From NCBI GenBank assembly GCA_024227565.1, contig JAAEUE010000074.1, positions 1 through 35,601 of the forward strand: a stretch of DNA of 35,601 bases. Direction: 5' to 3'. Under the pieces are notes generated by a model. It had not been told where the DNA came from, did no database searches, and worked only from the letters and a program-made list of their open reading frames with translations. Positions 32,758 to 35,601 of the stretch are shown here, one piece after another (the first letter of the stretch is position 1; each line of letters opens with the position of its first letter). The position numbers and the translations under genes were made by a program. Origin of the DNA: Alphaproteobacteria bacterium. GTDB taxonomy: Bacteria > Pseudomonadota > Alphaproteobacteria > Rhizobiales > CAJQND01.

Positions 32758-35601
32758 ATGAAAATCGACCAAATCATAAAGGCTGGCGGCAGTGTCACCA
32801 TTGCCCGGGCGCCAGAAGGTTACGACGCGCTTGTGCTTGCCGACCTCGTGCGCGCAGCTGGTGCAGACCCGCGCCTGCCGGGCAAGGCAAGAGCATTCTT
32901 GCATGTGGCGCGCGACGACCGCCGTCTGAGTGCCCTGTCTGAGGCCTTCAAGTTCTTTGCGCCGGAAATTGAGATCATCAGCTTCCCGGCCTGGGACTGT
33001 CTGCCCTACGACCGGGTGAGCCCGCGGGCTGAAATTGTGGCGCAGCGCGTTGCCGCGCTCTCCAGATTGCGCGAGATCAGCAGCCAGGACGGGCCGCCGG
33101 TGGTGTTTCTGACCACCATGAACGCCGCATTGCAGCGTATGCCGCCCGCTGAGATGATCGAAAACACCGCATGGTCCACAGCGCCGGGCCAAGTGGTTGA
33201 TATTGAGAACCTGCAGTCGTTTCTGGCGCAAAACGGATTTTCACGCTCTGGAACGGTGGTGGACCCTGGCGATTACGCGATCCGCGGCGGCATCGTCGAC
33301 ATTTATGCACCTGGAACCAGTGAGCCCGTGCGCCTCGACTTTTTCGGCGACACGCTTGAATCGATCCGCAGCTTTGATGCCGAAACCCAGCGCACCACGC
33401 GCCAGCTTAAAGGCCTGCAGCTTCTACCTGCAGGCGAGCTTTTGCTCACGCCTGACGCCATCGCAACCTTTCGCACGGGCTATGCCGCGCGGTTTGGCGG
33501 GGTCACCTCCACCGATCCGTTGTATGAGGCGATCAGCGCGGGCCGGCGCTATGACGGCATGGAACATTGGCTGCCGCTGTTTCATGAGAAAATGGCGAGC
33601 CTGTTCGACTATGCTGAATGGCTTGCAATCTCGTTTGACAACGCCTTTGAAGAGGCGGCAAACGCCCGGCAAGAGCAGATCCAGGACTTCTACCAGGCCC
33701 GGATGGATGCGCTTGAGCACGACACGTTCGGCGCAGCGCCCTACAAACCGCTGCCGACGGAGGAGCTCTATCTGACGGCAGGAGAGTGGGCGGCGAACTT
33801 GGCCGCTGCGAGTTGCTGCTACCACTTCACGCCGTTTGAACCGCCGGCCACGGAAACCGCACCGGTGATATCGGTGGAGGGCAAGGTTGCCAGAACCTTT
33901 GCCTCGGAGCGTGCAGAGGAGGGGGGTAACGTTTTTGCCGCATTCCGCGACCACGCCGCCGCCCTGGGCTCAGCCGGCAAACGTGTGGTCGTCGCCTGTT
34001 GGAGCCGGGGCTCATTGGAGCGCCTGACCGCAATCTTGCGTGAGAACGGCGTTGCCCAGATCGCCGAGGCGAAAACTTGGGATGGCGTAGTCGCCAATGC
34101 GCCGGGCATCGTCAGCACGGTGGTTTTGGGGCTGGAAGCAGGCTTCCAGACACCAGAGTTCGCCGTAATTTCAGAACAGGACATTCTGGGCGACCGCCTG
34201 GTGCGGCGCACCCGGAAGCAGCGGCGGGCCGCTGAATTCATCGCCGAGTTGTCCAGTCTCGCGCCTGGCGATTTGGTCGTCCACGTGGACCACGGCATTG
34301 GCCGCTTTGAGGGCCTGCGCACCATCGAGGTGCAAGGCGCGCCGCATGATTGCCTGTTTCTGACCTATCACGGTGGTGACCGATTGTTCCTGCCGGTGGA
34401 AAACATAGAGCTGCTGTCCCGCTACGGCTCTGATGAAGCAGGCGCACAGCTTGACCGGCTGGGCGGTGGGTCTTGGCAGGCGCGCAAGGCCAAACTTAAG
34501 AAGCGCATCAGGGACATTGCTGAAAAGCTCATCAAAACTGCAGCAGCGCGCGAGCTGAAGCAGGGTGAAGTGCTTCAGGTTCCCGACGAGTACGGCGAGT
34601 TCTGCGCCCGCTTCAACTTCCAGGAGACCGACGATCAGGCCTCCGCCATTGACGCCGTTGAAGAAGACCTGATGAGTGGCCGGCCGATGGACCGGCTGGT
34701 CTGCGGTGATGTTGGCTTCGGCAAGACCGAGGTGGCCTTAAGATCGGCCTTCGTGGCGGCGATGGGCGGAAAGCAGGTGGCCATCGTGGTCCCGACCACT
34801 TTGCTTGCCCGCCAGCATTTTGCTACCTTCAATGAGCGCTTCCGGGGCTATCCGATCCGCATTGAGCAAGCATCGCGGATGGTGTCGCGCAAGGAAATCA
34901 ACGAAACCAAGAAGGGCCTGGAGGATGGCCAGGTAGACATCGTCATTGGCACGCACGCGCTGTTGTCCGATGGACTGAAGTTCCGCGATCTGGGTCTCTT
35001 GATCATCGATGAGGAACAGCACTTCGGAGTCAAACACAAAGAGCGCCTGAAAGAAATGCGGGCGAACGTCCATGTTCTCACCCTAACGGCCACCCCGATA
35101 CCAAGAACCCTGCAGTTGGCCCTCTCAGGCGTGCGCGAGCTTTCTCTGATAGCCACGCCGCCGCTGGACCGCCTGGCGGTTCGCACATTCATTTCACCGT
35201 TCGATCCGGTGACCATCCGTGAAACCTTGCTGCGCGAGCACTTCCGCGGAGGTCAAAGCTTCTTTGTGGTGCCTCGGGTGAGTGACATTGCAGAGATCGC
35301 CGAGTTCCTCAAAGAACGTGTGCCGGAGGTTAAGGTGGGGATTGCCCACGGGCGCTTGGCGCCGGGCCAGCTGGAAGACGTGATGACGGCGTTTTACGAC
35401 CGGGCGTACGACGTGCTGCTCTCCACCACAATCGTTGAATCCGGCCTGGATATTCCGACGGCAAACACACTGGTTGTGCATCGGGCCGATATGTTCGGCC
35501 TGGCCCAGCTCTATCAGCTCAGAGGGCGTGTGGGCCGTTCCAAGCAGCGTGCCTATGCGTTGATGACCGTTCCTGCCGGCAAGGTTCTGACCCCGGCAGC
35601 C
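32758..35601 (+). CDS. mfd: Transcription-repair coupling factor Mfd, C-terminus beyond the window
   Basis: The frame is open from ATG 32758 to the right edge, 948 codons, with the rest outside. Mfd displaces stalled RNA polymerase and recruits UvrA. The start [21 protein letters not shown] leads into the UvrB-like region ([14 protein letters not shown] near 79-92). The RNA-polymerase-interacting domain follows (about 495-580, [15 protein letters not shown] near its beginning). The RecG-like translocase has Walker A GDVGFGKT (650-657) and DEEQHFGV (751-758). [10 protein letters not shown] and the second lobe with [11 protein letters not shown] and RGRVGRS are also present. Residue positions outside the counted motifs are approximate. 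No frameshift is seen. Confidence 0.96.
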   Translation, partial: MKIDQIIKAGGSVTIARAPEGYDALVLADLVRAAGADPRLPGKARAFLHVARDDRRLSALSEAFKFFAPEIEIISFPAWDCLPYDRVSPRAEIVAQRVAALSRLREISSQDGPPVVFLTTMNAALQRMPPAEMIENTAWSTAPGQVVDIENLQSFLAQNGFSRSGTVVDPGDYAIRGGIVDIYAPGTSEPVRLDFFGDTLESIRSFDAETQRTTRQLKGLQLLPAGELLLTPDAIATFRTGYAARFGGVTSTDPLYEAISAGRRYDGMEHWLPLFHEKMASLFDYAEWLAISFDNAFEEAANARQEQIQDFYQARMDALEHDTFGAAPYKPLPTEELYLTAGEWAANLAAASCCYHFTPFEPPATETAPVISVEGKVARTFASERAEEGGNVFAAFRDHAAALGSAGKRVVVACWSRGSLERLTAILRENGVAQIAEAKTWDGVVANAPGIVSTVVLGLEAGFQTPEFAVISEQDILGDRLVRRTRKQRRAAEFIAELSSLAPGDLVVHVDHGIGRFEGLRTIEVQGAPHDCLFLTYHGGDRLFLPVENIELLSRYGSDEAGAQLDRLGGGSWQARKAKLKKRIRDIAEKLIKTAAARELKQGEVLQVPDEYGEFCARFNFQETDDQASAIDAVEEDLMSGRPMDRLVCGDVGFGKTEVALRSAFVAAMGGKQVAIVVPTTLLARQHFATFNERFRGYPIRIEQASRMVSRKEINETKKGLEDGQVDIVIGTHALLSDGLKFRDLGLLIIDEEQHFGVKHKERLKEMRANVHVLTLTATPIPRTLQLALSGVRELSLIATPPLDRLAVRTFISPFDPVTIRETLLREHFRGGQSFFVVPRVSDIAEIAEFLKERVPEVKVGIAHGRLAPGQLEDVMTAFYDRAYDVLLSTTIVESGLDIPTANTLVVHRADMFGLAQLYQLRGRVGRSKQRAYALMTVPAGKVLTPAA

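Overview
The window looks like chromosomal DNA of a GC-rich alphaproteobacterium, most likely of the Hyphomicrobiales or a neighbouring order. The grounds are a FadE/thiolase/FadJ operon, the order radC-map-sfsA-cinA-like, a recG / sdhE-mfd divergent block, and small palindromic repeats with a CCTCGGG...CCCGAGG core of a kind common in alphaproteobacterial genomes. Species cannot be read from the sequence.

Layout. (1) 1-119: the last 38 codons of an IS630-type transposase cut by the window edge. (2) 138-5935, minus strand: a fatty-acid beta-oxidation operon (FadE-type acyl-CoA dehydrogenase, FadI-type thiolase, FadJ-type hydratase/dehydrogenase). (3) 6300-8219, plus: an exported OmpA-domain protein with a long Arg/Lys/Glu/Gln coiled coil built from 108-bp repeats. 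(4) 8234-17823, minus: a nine-gene carnitine/betaine island with an AMP-forming acyl-CoA ligase, CaiD-like hydratase, ADP-forming acyl-CoA synthetase, acyl-CoA dehydrogenase, AMDase/Asp-Glu-racemase-like protein, SDR, L-carnitine dehydrogenase and a BKACE-type dehydrocarnitine cleavage enzyme. It is interrupted at 15437-15925 by a small GIY-YIG nuclease gene flanked on both sides by an opposed pair of palindromic repeats. A GlxA/CdhR-type regulator is divergent at 17973-18923. (5) 18944-21897: a flavin monooxygenase and, divergent from it, a non-pyrrolysine MttB-superfamily methyltransferase. (6) 22018-26389: housekeeping genes radC, map and sfsA (minus), then a cinA-like gene, gpt and an SDR (plus), coupled by overlapping start and stop codons. 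(7) tRNA-Leu(UAA), then minus-strand MscS channel, another acyl-CoA dehydrogenase, YaiI/YqxD protein, recG and a GGCT-like hypothetical. (8) sdhE and mfd on the plus strand, with mfd running off the right edge.

How the genes work together. The island reads as a route from gamma-butyrobetaine or crotonobetaine through CoA thioesters to carnitine (ligase, dehydrogenase, CaiD). Carnitine then goes to 3-dehydrocarnitine (LcdH) and, with acetyl-CoA, to acetoacetate plus betainyl-CoA (BKACE). Two expected activities are not seen here: a betainyl-CoA thioesterase and a CaiB-type CoA-transferase. The neighbouring MttB-like protein and flavoprotein could handle betaine or another methylated amine, but nothing in the window proves that.

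The strongest candidate for something undescribed is the 0.5-kb GIY-YIG plus palindrome cassette, whose architecture resembles a REP/RAYT 'REPtron' but with a different nuclease fold. All family assignments were made by reading sequence and recalled family motifs; no search was run.
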